DNA of 46,542 bases from an uncultured Bdellovibrionales bacterium (GTDB taxonomy: Bacteria > Bdellovibrionota > Bdellovibrionia > Bdellovibrionales > JAMPXM01), in contig CALBDW010000050.1 of the NCBI GenBank assembly GCA_937927435.1, positions 1 through 46,542 on the forward strand, written 5' to 3'. Below, one piece after another: positions 8,978-16,756 of the stretch (its first letter is position 1; each line of letters starts with the position of its first letter). The notes under the pieces were generated by a model. It searched no databases. It was not told the DNA's origin and saw only the letters and a program-made list of their open reading frames with translations. A program made the translations under genes and the position numbers.

Positions 8978-9331
8978 ATGTTGACCTTTATTGCCGTCAT
9001 TCACGTTCTTGTGTGCATCATTCTGATCAGCCTTGTTCTTTTGCAGGACCCGAAAGGCGGTGCCGGGAGCATGTTTGGCGGCGGCAGCTCCAACACTCTC
9101 CTCGGTGCAACGGGCGCGGTGACGTTCCTTACGCGCTTGACTCGTTACTCCGCCATCATTTTCGGTGTCACTTGCATTATCCTGACTCTCTTGTCCCGCC
9201 CGAATACGGGTTCCGTACTCGACACAGCTCCGGCTTCTTCGCCCGCCGCACCGACGACCGAGCAGCCGGTAGAAAGCGCTCCGCAAAACGCAACGGACGT
9301 GGAACAGTCGCAGCAGCCCGCCGCCCAGTAA
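8978..9331 (+). CDS. secG: preprotein translocase subunit SecG
   Basis: A 117-aa inner-membrane protein of the SecYEG channel. Two hydrophobic segments (about residues 2-22 and 53-72) flank the conserved cytoplasmic loop with LLQDPKGGAG, MFGGGSSNTLLG and the TRLTRYSA segment before the second helix. The C-terminal 45 residues are Ala/Pro/Gln/Ser-rich, a common low-complexity SecG tail. The start ATG has GGAGG nine bases upstream. In many bacteria secG follows tpiA; here it is 6 kb away on the opposite strand and is followed by an AgmX/PglI-type protein. Confidence 0.93.
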   Translation: MLTFIAVIHVLVCIILISLVLLQDPKGGAGSMFGGGSSNTLLGATGAVTFLTRLTRYSAIIFGVTCIILTLLSRPNTGSVLDTAPASSPAAPTTEQPVESAPQNATDVEQSQQPAAQ

Positions 9332-9375
9332 ACGGGTAAAGACGGTCGCAGAGTCCGGCAGCGAGAAGAAGCAAC

Positions 9376-10305
9376 ATGGCGAAACAACCTTTGGCTCTTC
9401 ACATTTTCGCGATTCTCATTGCCGTCGCCGTCGCAACTGGATTGTTTTTCTGGCTGAAGGATGCGGACTTTAACTCCTCCCCGAAGCTGACGGCCATCGG
9501 TGAAATCACGCATATCGACGGACGGCTCGATCATCGTTTGCCCGGTTCGCACCGGACGCAAATGGTTCCCGCCCCTCCTCAGCCTCTGCACCATCAAGAA
9601 CTTTTGATCACGCAGCGAGCTTCGACCGCGGACCTTTACTTTTCTGCGGCAGAAACGGCGGTGCGTCTGCATGAAGGAACGCGTTTCGTCGCTGAAAAAG
9701 ATCCTGTTCAGGAAGGCGCCGTCATTGCAACGATTTTAGATGGTGCGCTCACCGTACTCCAGGCGGGGAAGAAAGACCGGATCAAGTTTTACAAATCCGG
9801 ACGGGAACTCACTCTCAAAGGCGCTTTTCCGATCACACTCGGCCAAACCGCAGCACCGGCGCTTTCGGCGGCGCAACCTGCGCTTGAAAACGAAAGCGAA
9901 TTCAAGATCATCGTCACCGCCACCACGCGCCCGGCGGGCGTTATTCGTTCAGAAGAAGATATTCCTCGCCCCGAAGCCGGTTCTGACATTCTCACGAACG
10001 ATGACATCATACGCCGCTTGCGCGCGCAAACCGGTTTCTTCCAGCGTTGCTACCTCAACCACATCCATCGTGAGCAAGCGAAGTCAGGCGGTTCGTCTCC
10101 CGGCGCGCTGATTAGCACCGGCACGATCGTGACGTCGTTCACGATCCAAATCAACGGCCGCGTGAGCGACGCGAAAGTCGTTCGCTCGGATTTCAAAGAT
10201 GCCATTTTGCACAGCTGTGTGACGGAAGTGCTGGAAAGAACGACCTTCCGCGGTTTCAAAGGCGAACCCGTTCCGGTCCGCGAATTTCCGATTTCGTTCC
10301 AATAA
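9376..10305 (+). CDS. membrane-anchored protein with AgmX/PglI C-terminal domain
   Basis: A 309-aa protein with one N-terminal transmembrane helix (about residues 8-27). A middle region of about 40-155 resembles a FecR-like beta domain (GEITHIDGRLDHR, AVRLHEGTRFVAE). The C-terminal 100 residues fit the AgmX/PglI family: RLRAQTGFFQRCYLNH, then GTIVTSFTIQINGRVSDAKVVRS and a paired cysteine in LHSCVTEVLE. The domain is TonB-like and occurs in myxobacterial gliding proteins and widely in related predators. The protein probably faces the periplasm. It lies 44 bases after secG and is likely co-transcribed with it. A motility or envelope-energising role is inference. Confidence 0.75.
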   Translation: MAKQPLALHIFAILIAVAVATGLFFWLKDADFNSSPKLTAIGEITHIDGRLDHRLPGSHRTQMVPAPPQPLHHQELLITQRASTADLYFSAAETAVRLHEGTRFVAEKDPVQEGAVIATILDGALTVLQAGKKDRIKFYKSGRELTLKGAFPITLGQTAAPALSAAQPALENESEFKIIVTATTRPAGVIRSEEDIPRPEAGSDILTNDDIIRRLRAQTGFFQRCYLNHIHREQAKSGGSSPGALISTGTIVTSFTIQINGRVSDAKVVRSDFKDAILHSCVTEVLERTTFRGFKGEPVPVREFPISFQ

Positions 10306-10310
10306 CCAAG

Positions 10311-10328
10311 ATGCCGCGCAAGCGGCGT
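10311..10328. terminator. candidate bidirectional terminator hairpin
   Basis: A 5-bp GC stem (10313-10317 with 10322-10326) closed by a GCAA tetraloop and extended by one wobble and one A-T pair. It is followed by TTT on the plus strand. It sits exactly between the convergent ends of the AgmX/PglI-type gene and the deacetylase. The T-tract is short. Confidence 0.4.
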
Positions 10329-11597
10329 TTATGAGCCGAGCTGGTTGACAAGATCCACGGCGTTTTCAAGGTCCAGCATCTGAAGGTGCGCCCCCGCTTC
10401 GTTGCGCGAGCGAATCCATTTCAAAACACCGGCCGCGGCGTCGACCGTGGACTCATGAATATCGTGCATGAGAATCAAGCCGCGCTTGCGAACCTGCATC
10501 TCCTTTATAACGAGAGAGACAGTGCGATCCGGATGTCCGATGTTTTTCCAATCAAGACTGTCGATATTCCAGTACGCGTGGATGAGCCCTTGTTCGGCGA
10601 TCAGCTCGCGCGCCGCCGGAACCTTCGGCGCGAAACAAGCCCCATAAGGGCAACGGAAGAAACGGAACGACGTCCTGAGATAACCTTTCAGCTCATAAGT
10701 CGAATCGACGATCTCACGCCGTAACTGCGCGGCGCCGATCTTCGAAAAGTCCGGATGCGTCCACGAATGGTTATTTATGCGAAACCCCAGTGCCTGAGTG
10801 GCCTCGAGAACATCGGGAGCGCGTTCGACCCTTTCAATCAAAACAAAAAACGTCGCGGGCGCTCCCGAACGATGCAGAGGATCCCGGTACTCAGTCAGCA
10901 CTTTATGCAAACGCAAAGTGGATTTATTACCGGGCCCGTCGTCAAACGTGAAAACGTAAACATTTTCGGGAAGAAGATTGCCGGTGAAATTGCCCGCCGA
11001 ATCGGGCGAAGGATACACGATCGCGCCACGCTCAGACCGTCGGCGGCTTGCGCCCGCGTAAGCAGCCGCTTTCGACGCGATCTCCGCTTCGTTCTTCCGG
11101 AAAAGAGCCCCTAAATTCGATTGGTCGACCCAGGAAGGAAACGGTCCATGATCACCGGAGATATCCTTAAGCTTCAGTAGGAGCGGGAGAATCTGCAGCT
11201 GATCGGCTTCCGTCAAACTGGTCAGCCACCGGCGCGCATCGGACAACGTGAGCCGGTCCTCCCCGCCCCCGGATTCAAGAAACGCCTGATACGCTTCGGC
11301 CAACCGATCCGTTTCAAAAACAATCAGGGGCCAGAGCCTCCGCAGTTCCGCATACGGTCTTGTCGAAAGCGGGTCTAATTCGCGCGACGGAAATTTTTCT
11401 TTTTCCGCGACCATAAGATCGAGCTCGTTCTCGAACTCACGTACGTAGAACTCCGCTTCATACTGCAGTCGGAGGTAGTTGTTCAAAGCCGCGACGAATT
11501 CAGGCCCGTTCATAAGCCCGCTCGCGCGGGAAACACCCAGATAAGCGAACAATCCGATGCATAAAGCGGTGAGCCCTGTAACGGCGATGAACCTCAT
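10329..11597 (-). CDS. secreted polysaccharide deacetylase (NodB homology domain)
   Basis: A 422-aa protein with a signal peptide or N-terminal anchor (about residues 1-26) and a CE4-type deacetylase domain at about 215-410. NodB motifs are visible: FTFDDGPG with the catalytic Asp pair, NNHSWTHPDF supplying the metal His pair, FRCPYGACF, and LMHDIHES near the C-terminus. The preceding 190 residues are helical and unrecognised. Such enzymes remove N-acetyl groups from peptidoglycan, chitin-type or capsule sugars. The ATG has GAGGAGGGGAG directly upstream. It is the last gene of a minus-strand run that includes a NamZ muramidase, which makes peptidoglycan a plausible substrate. Confidence 0.88.
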   Translation of the reverse strand: MRFIAVTGLTALCIGLFAYLGVSRASGLMNGPEFVAALNNYLRLQYEAEFYVREFENELDLMVAEKEKFPSRELDPLSTRPYAELRRLWPLIVFETDRLAEAYQAFLESGGGEDRLTLSDARRWLTSLTEADQLQILPLLLKLKDISGDHGPFPSWVDQSNLGALFRKNEAEIASKAAAYAGASRRRSERGAIVYPSPDSAGNFTGNLLPENVYVFTFDDGPGNKSTLRLHKVLTEYRDPLHRSGAPATFFVLIERVERAPDVLEATQALGFRINNHSWTHPDFSKIGAAQLRREIVDSTYELKGYLRTSFRFFRCPYGACFAPKVPAARELIAEQGLIHAYWNIDSLDWKNIGHPDRTVSLVIKEMQVRKRGLILMHDIHESTVDAAAGVLKWIRSRNEAGAHLQMLDLENAVDLVNQLGS

Positions 11598-11631
11598 CTC
11601 CCCTCCTCGAGGTCATGCCGCTGAAACGCGG

Positions 11632-12708
11632 CTAGTAGATATCATTCAAGTAATCGATGTGGTCCGGCACCCACGGCTCGTGAGCCCCTTCAAGAGCGTA
11701 AACCCGCGAACCAACCCGTTCGGATTCGGGCCGGGGTTCGATCGACGGCCGGAAATCGGGCGCAAAAAGACCGTTTTGTTTTAAGATCGGCAAAATCTTG
11801 TTCACACTTCCTGCCCCCAAGAGCTGGCGCCTTACCAAGTCATCGAAACTCGATTCGAGCTCTTCGTTACTGAAGCCATAGTTGATCACCATGTCTTGAG
11901 CGACGGCGACCACTTGCGCGCTTTCGAGGCGCCCGTCCTGCATAAGATCAAGGGCCGCTTGAAATGTGTTGTATGTGGGCACCATTCGGCGGCCGAAACG
12001 GAGATAATAATCCGGGTCCGTATCGGTCGCGAGATTGATGTAGATTTTCTCGACCGGATCGTGCACGGGAATCTGATCTTGGAGGTCAAGAATGGTGTCG
12101 GTCTGTTCGCCGACAACTCGAAGACCTCGCAAGATTTCCAAAAGCTCCTTTTCTGAATGCCGGCGGGCGCAAATATCGGAATAAAGCGAATAGATCACGG
12201 CATCCGATTCGCTGTCATCACCCCAGAGCACTTGGCGAACGTCTTCCTTAAGGCGCAAGCGCAACTCCAGAAGAGCTTGCAACTTGTACCCAACCTGTTG
12301 CGTGAGCCGCCACAAGCGGCTTGGACGCAAGTTCTTCAAGTTGTCCTTATAGAAAGAGCCGAGCGGAAGAATCTCATCGAGTTCAAGCTTCTCGCGGATT
12401 TTACCTTCCATTTGCGGCGGCGACGCCGTAATGAAGTAAATCGGGAAAGGACGGCCGCCGCGTTCGCGCTCCCAGCTGATCTTCAACGCACGCACGAGCG
12501 ACTTCGTCCCGGGAACGTTCCGCTTTTGTCCGGCTTTTTCAAGTGCGGTCCGCCAGAGTTCTTTGAATGAACCCCAGCTCGTGTCCAAGTACGTCTTATC
12601 GAGATCCCAGACGTAGACTTCTTCGTAGGTATTCTCGACATCCATTTGGACGTAACGGAAGAAAACCACGTCGCCGAGAATGTGTGACCGCGATTTCCAA
12701 TCAGCCAT
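11632..12708 (-). CDS. APP1-like phosphatidate phosphatase domain protein (HAD type)
   Basis: A 358-aa protein without a signal peptide. WDLDKTYLDTSW near the N-terminus is a HAD motif I. It is followed by IYFITASPPQ (motif II plus the Pro-rich turn typical of the APP1/DUF2183 family), YKDNLKNLRPSRL with the motif III lysine, and GDDSESDAVIY as motif IV. Yeast App1 dephosphorylates phosphatidate; the bacterial substrate is unproven. The C-terminal 150 residues are unrecognised. Start candidates are TTG 12732, ATG 12720 and ATG 12708; I use the last because GGTGGG lies just upstream. It is 34 bases before the deacetylase and 45 after the secreted protein. Confidence 0.75.
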   Translation of the reverse strand: MADWKSRSHILGDVVFFRYVQMDVENTYEEVYVWDLDKTYLDTSWGSFKELWRTALEKAGQKRNVPGTKSLVRALKISWERERGGRPFPIYFITASPPQMEGKIREKLELDEILPLGSFYKDNLKNLRPSRLWRLTQQVGYKLQALLELRLRLKEDVRQVLWGDDSESDAVIYSLYSDICARRHSEKELLEILRGLRVVGEQTDTILDLQDQIPVHDPVEKIYINLATDTDPDYYLRFGRRMVPTYNTFQAALDLMQDGRLESAQVVAVAQDMVINYGFSNEELESSFDDLVRRQLLGAGSVNKILPILKQNGLFAPDFRPSIEPRPESERVGSRVYALEGAHEPWVPDHIDYLNDIY

Positions 12709-12753
12709 TCTACCCACCATGTCCACCGGCAAGCCGGTCGGGTGCCGGCGTTC

Positions 12754-13707
12754 TCAGAACGCAAGCAGGAGAAACACCGCCATACTGCCCACCCAACTGA
12801 GAGTCGCGACAAGAGGCTGGCGTTCCCGGACCACTTCCTTCATCGGCGCGGCTTCCGGCGCAACCAGTTCCGGACCCAAAGTGATGGGAGGAGTGTCGGT
12901 CAATGCGTACGTTGCCCGCAAACGCTCTGCCTCGCGTGGCAAGCGGACAAGCGTATGTTCCTTAATGCTTTTGAGTGAGGTGGCCCGCATGACCTCGGCG
13001 GTGGCGATCCCGTTTTCGATTTTGATGATCTTCCCTTCGGCGATCACGGTGATCTTTCCGCCGCCCTGAAAGAGCGGTTCAGCCCCGATGGCCGACATGC
13101 GGATCCAATGGACGGTGTCGCCCGTGCGCGCTTCGCTCATGGCGCCCAGATCGATTCGCGCCAGACGCATGGAGCCTTCGTTATAAACGGGCGTGCCGAT
13201 CAAAGGATCGATAATGGTGAAGCCTTGGTACGGAATCGCCGCGATGAAGTCGTTGACCACTCGGCGCGTAAGAGAGCCCAACTGGTCATCGACCGTCAAC
13301 GACGGATGAAGACCAACGGTCTTTTGGTAAAGCGTCGCGCCATTCCCGCCGTCGTAGACAGACATCATCAGTTCACGATCCTTCAAAATGAACGTCACCA
13401 AAGCATGGGCATCGAGAAGTTTACCGAGAATGATCGCATCGGCCGGACTCAATTCTCCCCGCGGTTGAAAGACATCCGACTTAATCAAAAATTGCTTACT
13501 CGCCACCAAAAAACGCCGGCTGCGGGTGAACTCGTCGCGCGCCTGCCACCAAGCCTCTTCGCCGGCGTTCTCATAGCCTTTAGGCACTGTCATCGGGAAA
13601 ACGACGAGGCGCCGGACCAATTGATGGTCGTTATCGGCCCGGGCTTCGCGAAAGGCCGGAATGAGCGAGAAAACCAAAATAAGAACGGAGATCAGCGCGC
13701 GTCCCAT
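12754..13707 (-). CDS. secreted or membrane-anchored protein of unknown function, possibly CsgG/LpoB-like
   Basis: A 317-aa protein with a signal peptide (cleavage near ARA, about residue 24) and a hydrophobic C-terminal helix (about 300-317). The segment from RRLVVFPMTVP to FIAAIPYQGF alternates strands and helices in a pattern like the CsgG/LpoB/TolB-N fold (VxVFP start, a long helix, and a strand pair ending in LYQKTVGL). This resemblance is by eye only. The second half looks like beta-rich repeats (DTVHWIRMSA, KITVIAEGKIIKIENGIATAEV). It lies between namZ (81 bases upstream) and the APP1-like gene. An envelope sensor or enzyme-activator role is possible but unproven. Confidence 0.6.
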   Translation of the reverse strand: MGRALISVLILVFSLIPAFREARADNDHQLVRRLVVFPMTVPKGYENAGEEAWWQARDEFTRSRRFLVASKQFLIKSDVFQPRGELSPADAIILGKLLDAHALVTFILKDRELMMSVYDGGNGATLYQKTVGLHPSLTVDDQLGSLTRRVVNDFIAAIPYQGFTIIDPLIGTPVYNEGSMRLARIDLGAMSEARTGDTVHWIRMSAIGAEPLFQGGGKITVIAEGKIIKIENGIATAEVMRATSLKSIKEHTLVRLPREAERLRATYALTDTPPITLGPELVAPEAAPMKEVVRERQPLVATLSWVGSMAVFLLLAF

Positions 13708-13788
13708 GACTGCATTCTAATCAGATTCAAGCCCGAGTGAAGGAAATTCCTGGCCTTGAACCCGAAAATGCGGCGTGGCGACCAGCTT

Positions 13789-15000
13789 TTACGGGTACAG
13801 AAGGAATTCGCGCCGATCTTCAAGCCAATACTTCTCGTCAGGTAAACAGATTGAATCGAGATCGCCGGGTTCGGCTTCGCTGTCGTCGACCCATTCGCGC
13901 AGTTGGGGGCCACCGTTGATCAGATCAAAAGCGAGGCGTTCCGTCTCATATTCGTAGGGGAAATGCCGCCAAATTTGGTAATCCGGGTAGTGCTTCCGGA
14001 TCGCCTTCAGCCACAACGCCACCAAGCGATAGGGCTTGAACCGTTCGTGGTCGTAGGCATGGTCGTCAACATGGATTTGGAAACCCGCGATGATTTGGCC
14101 CGCGTGTTTTTGGAAAGTCGGAAGGAAGTAACACGGGCGCAACCGGCATCCGTCCAGCCACTCAGCCTTCATTTCCTCCATCGTTTTCAGGAGCTTGAGC
14201 ATGTCGAGATCGGGACCGCCCAAGATCTCCAGCGGCCGTGTTGTTCCACGCCCTTCGGAAAGATGCGTTCCTTCAATCAAGACAGTTCCGGGAAAACACC
14301 GGGGCATGCTGGGCGTCGCGGCGTTCGGAGAAGGATTCACCCATGGAATTTCACCAAGAGGCCACCCGTAACCGGGCCCTTTCGTAGGGTCGTATCCTTC
14401 CATCGGCACGACTTTGAGGTCGACGTCGATCTTCAAACGTTTCTGAAACCAGAGCGCAGCTTCACCCAAAGTGAGCCCATGCCGCATGGGAAGTCCTTCC
14501 GCCGCGCCAACGAAACTGATCCATCCCGGCCTGAGAAGAGAACCCTCAACGGGTCTTCCCGCTGGATTGGGCCGATCAAGGACCCACACGGATCTCCCGT
14601 AACGCGCGGATTCCTCAAGCACATAAAGCAATGTGGTGAGGAATGTGTAAATGCGCGTGCCGACATCCTGAAGATCGATCAGGATGACATCGAACGACTC
14701 CATCATTTTCTTGTCAGGACGGCGAACACGACCGTAAAGCGAAAAGACCGGGATGTTATAAACAGGATCGATGTAATCATCGGTCTCCTGCATATTGTCC
14801 TGCATTTCTCCCCGCATGCCGTGCTGGGGACCGAAGGCCGCGGTAAGGTTGATTTCAGCAACCGCCATCAACGCGTCCATAGAATGGCGAAAATCACCGG
14901 TCATCGAGGCGGGGTGCCCGAGAAGAGCCACCCGACGGCCGGCGAGTTCGGAAATGAGTTTTTTTGAACTTAATAAAACGTCGACACCCAGTCGAATCAT
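13789..15000 (-). CDS. namZ: exo-beta-N-acetylmuramidase NamZ family (DUF1343, GH171)
   Basis: A 403-aa member of the family typified by B. subtilis NamZ (YbbC), which releases terminal MurNAc from peptidoglycan fragments. Family segments are FGPQHGMRGEMQDNM, DLQDVGTRIYTF, VLDRPNPAGR, EGLPMRHGLTLGEAA, and FPGTVLIEGTHLSEGRGTTRPLE. No signal peptide is visible: the N-terminus MIRLGVDVLL runs straight into the domain, which suggests action on imported muropeptides in the cytoplasm. The ATG follows the DOMON-like gene by 15 bases with AAGGGG about 11 bases upstream. Its place beside a DOMON-like protein and a deacetylase suggests cell-wall recycling or digestion. Confidence 0.9.
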   Translation of the reverse strand: MIRLGVDVLLSSKKLISELAGRRVALLGHPASMTGDFRHSMDALMAVAEINLTAAFGPQHGMRGEMQDNMQETDDYIDPVYNIPVFSLYGRVRRPDKKMMESFDVILIDLQDVGTRIYTFLTTLLYVLEESARYGRSVWVLDRPNPAGRPVEGSLLRPGWISFVGAAEGLPMRHGLTLGEAALWFQKRLKIDVDLKVVPMEGYDPTKGPGYGWPLGEIPWVNPSPNAATPSMPRCFPGTVLIEGTHLSEGRGTTRPLEILGGPDLDMLKLLKTMEEMKAEWLDGCRLRPCYFLPTFQKHAGQIIAGFQIHVDDHAYDHERFKPYRLVALWLKAIRKHYPDYQIWRHFPYEYETERLAFDLINGGPQLREWVDDSEAEPGDLDSICLPDEKYWLEDRREFLLYP

Positions 15001-15015
15001 AACTCGAGCCGCCCC

Positions 15016-15639
15016 TTAAAGCCTGATTTGGAAGCTCTCGCGCAAATGGAAATCCGGTTCTTCTCCGGCGTGTTTCAGCGCCCAATACTCCCGCGCACCC
15101 GACGTATATTCGAGCACGGCCGTCGCGCCCAAGACAAGCGGACAATCGGGCGTCGCGGTTCCAAAAAGCTCGTGAAAAGCGACCCCGCTCGCCCCCAACA
15201 ACCGAGCCTTCCATTCGAGGGATTTAAAATCCCGCGAGCGATCGAAACTTAACAGATTGACCCGCGCTTTCGGATGCGTCCGCATTCCGTTTCGGTAATC
15301 GTCGAAAGCATAGACATTCCAATCACCCGAGGGCGAAAGATTCACTTCGAGGTAAGAGGCTTCACCCTCGACGCCGACGAAAAGCTCCAAGCACGTGTGT
15401 CGCCAAAGCTCATCGCGACGGCGCCGCGACGGTAACTCTTTCAGCTCGGGAATCACCAGCGCTTGAAAAGCCTCGGCCTCCGGCGCATTGAGAACAAATT
15501 CAAACTCAAGGTGAGCCAACCGTCGTCGAACAGAGAAATGGAACTGAAAAGGCCCACTTACACCCGTTTCCGACAGAAACGGAACTAAAGGGTACAGCGG
15601 GCCTCGCGAAATCGAATCGAGCGGTTTCACCCGATCCAT
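15016..15639 (-). CDS. DOMON-like domain protein (putative ligand or carbohydrate binding)
   Basis: A 207-aa single-domain protein with no signal peptide. The central block RRDELWRHTCLELFVG, then YLEVNLSPSGDWNVYAFDDYR, matches what I know of the bacterial DOMON-like family sometimes found near murB-type genes, a beta-sandwich thought to bind sugar or heme. No catalytic motif is seen. The ATG at 15639 has a poor ribosome-binding site. It sits 24 bases after the MmyB-type regulator stop and 15 bases before namZ, so the three are very probably one transcript. A muropeptide-binding or handling role is inferred from this context. Confidence 0.7.
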   Translation of the reverse strand: MDRVKPLDSISRGPLYPLVPFLSETGVSGPFQFHFSVRRRLAHLEFEFVLNAPEAEAFQALVIPELKELPSRRRRDELWRHTCLELFVGVEGEASYLEVNLSPSGDWNVYAFDDYRNGMRTHPKARVNLLSFDRSRDFKSLEWKARLLGASGVAFHELFGTATPDCPLVLGATAVLEYTSGAREYWALKHAGEEPDFHLRESFQIRL

Positions 15640-15663
15640 TATGGCAGGAACTGAAAGCGGACG

Positions 15664-16548
15664 TCACTCATTAACAACCGTGAACGTCAAAACGCGGTAA
15701 GGAGAATAATCGCCGATCTTGACCAAGAAACGCTCCCAAACCACGGTCTCGCTGGTTTGGGGATCTTTCACGCGGAATGTGACCGCTGAATTGTCTTGCA
15801 CGTCGTGTTCTCTCCACCACATATCGAACTCTTTGCTTTCCGTCTTCAAAAGATCGATCAATTCGAGAACCCACGGGCTGTCCAGCGAGTCGCTGACCGA
15901 CGCACGGAATTCCGCCAGCAGTCGCCGGGCGTGGTTTTCCCACTTGTCGAGAACGCTATATTTGGGAAGCGCGCAAAAGACGAAATAGATCCAATTTCTG
16001 CGCGGAGGTTCTCCCTGCATCAAATCGCAGAAGACCGGCGTCTCTTTCGCTTTATTGTTAATCGCCAAGATATCCCAGCGGCTTCCGACCAAAATCGCGG
16101 GAACTTGCAACGATTCATTGAGGAATCGCTCCATGCTCGAAGTCACGGTCTCTTCCGGCGGAGCCAAGAGCTCCGGCGGCGGCGCCTTACCCGCCAAGGC
16201 AAACAGGTGACGCATTTCCGCCGGATTCAATTGGAGAGCTTTACCTAAACGGCGCAAAACTTCAGCGGACGGCTGAATGTCGCGAGCCTGCTCTAGCCAG
16301 GTGTACCAAGTGGTACCAACCTTCGCCAATTCAGCGACTTCTTCGCGCCGCAGGCCCGGGGTCCGCCGTCGCGAACCCTGCGATAGACCAACCTGTTCCG
16401 GTTTGATCTTTTCGCGACGCGTTCGCAAAAAATTAGCAAGCTCACGCCTGCGTTGTGCGCTTACGGCCACCGACTCCCGACTCTCTGCTGCCACCGAATT
16501 TTGAGCTTCATCGTTAGTAAACTTAGACGATTGGCCACTCTTTTCCAT
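15664..16548 (-). CDS. XRE-family regulator with MmyB-type ligand-binding domain
   Basis: A 294-aa transcription factor. A helix-turn-helix covers about residues 33-105: ELANFLRTRREKI, RRTPGLRREEVAELA, VGTTWYTWLEQARDI and the following SAEVLRRLGKALQL. The C-terminal 170 residues fit the MmyB-like PAS-type domain (VPAILVGSRWDILAINNKA, WENHARRLLAEFRASV, MWWREHDV), which binds fatty-acid-like ligands in studied members. The ATG has GAGGTGG upstream. It heads the DOMON-namZ run and is divergent from sbcD across a 208-base region containing palindromes, so it may regulate its own operon. Confidence 0.88.
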   Translation of the reverse strand: MEKSGQSSKFTNDEAQNSVAAESRESVAVSAQRRRELANFLRTRREKIKPEQVGLSQGSRRRTPGLRREEVAELAKVGTTWYTWLEQARDIQPSAEVLRRLGKALQLNPAEMRHLFALAGKAPPPELLAPPEETVTSSMERFLNESLQVPAILVGSRWDILAINNKAKETPVFCDLMQGEPPRRNWIYFVFCALPKYSVLDKWENHARRLLAEFRASVSDSLDSPWVLELIDLLKTESKEFDMWWREHDVQDNSAVTFRVKDPQTSETVVWERFLVKIGDYSPYRVLTFTVVNE

Positions 16549-16594
16549 TCACCACCTCAACCTATCGGCCTCGACGCATAACGCCGCGATCCCG

Positions 16595-16654
16595 GTTTTA
16601 AAACTATCTCTTTTGAGATCTTAAACTTAGGAACTCAGGCGCGCATTTTAAGAT
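16595..16654. promoter_or_regulatory. cluster of palindromes in the regulator-sbcD divergent region
   Basis: Three nested inverted repeats occur within 60 bases: GTTTTAAAAC (16595-16604, perfect), ATCTC-TTTT-GAGAT (16606-16619, perfect arms), and ATCTTAAA (16618-16625) with TTTAAGAT (16647-16654). An AT-rich TTATAAAT follows at about 16656. These are candidate operators for the adjacent MmyB-type regulator, or promoter elements for either gene. No function is shown by the sequence alone. Confidence 0.4.
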
Positions 16655-16756
16655 GTTATAAATATGGTCCTCCCGAGCAATCGCTGGACTCGACGAACGG
16701 CCTAACGCATGATGATGACTCAACCTCCCTGAAGAGATAAGGACGATCGGCAAGAT

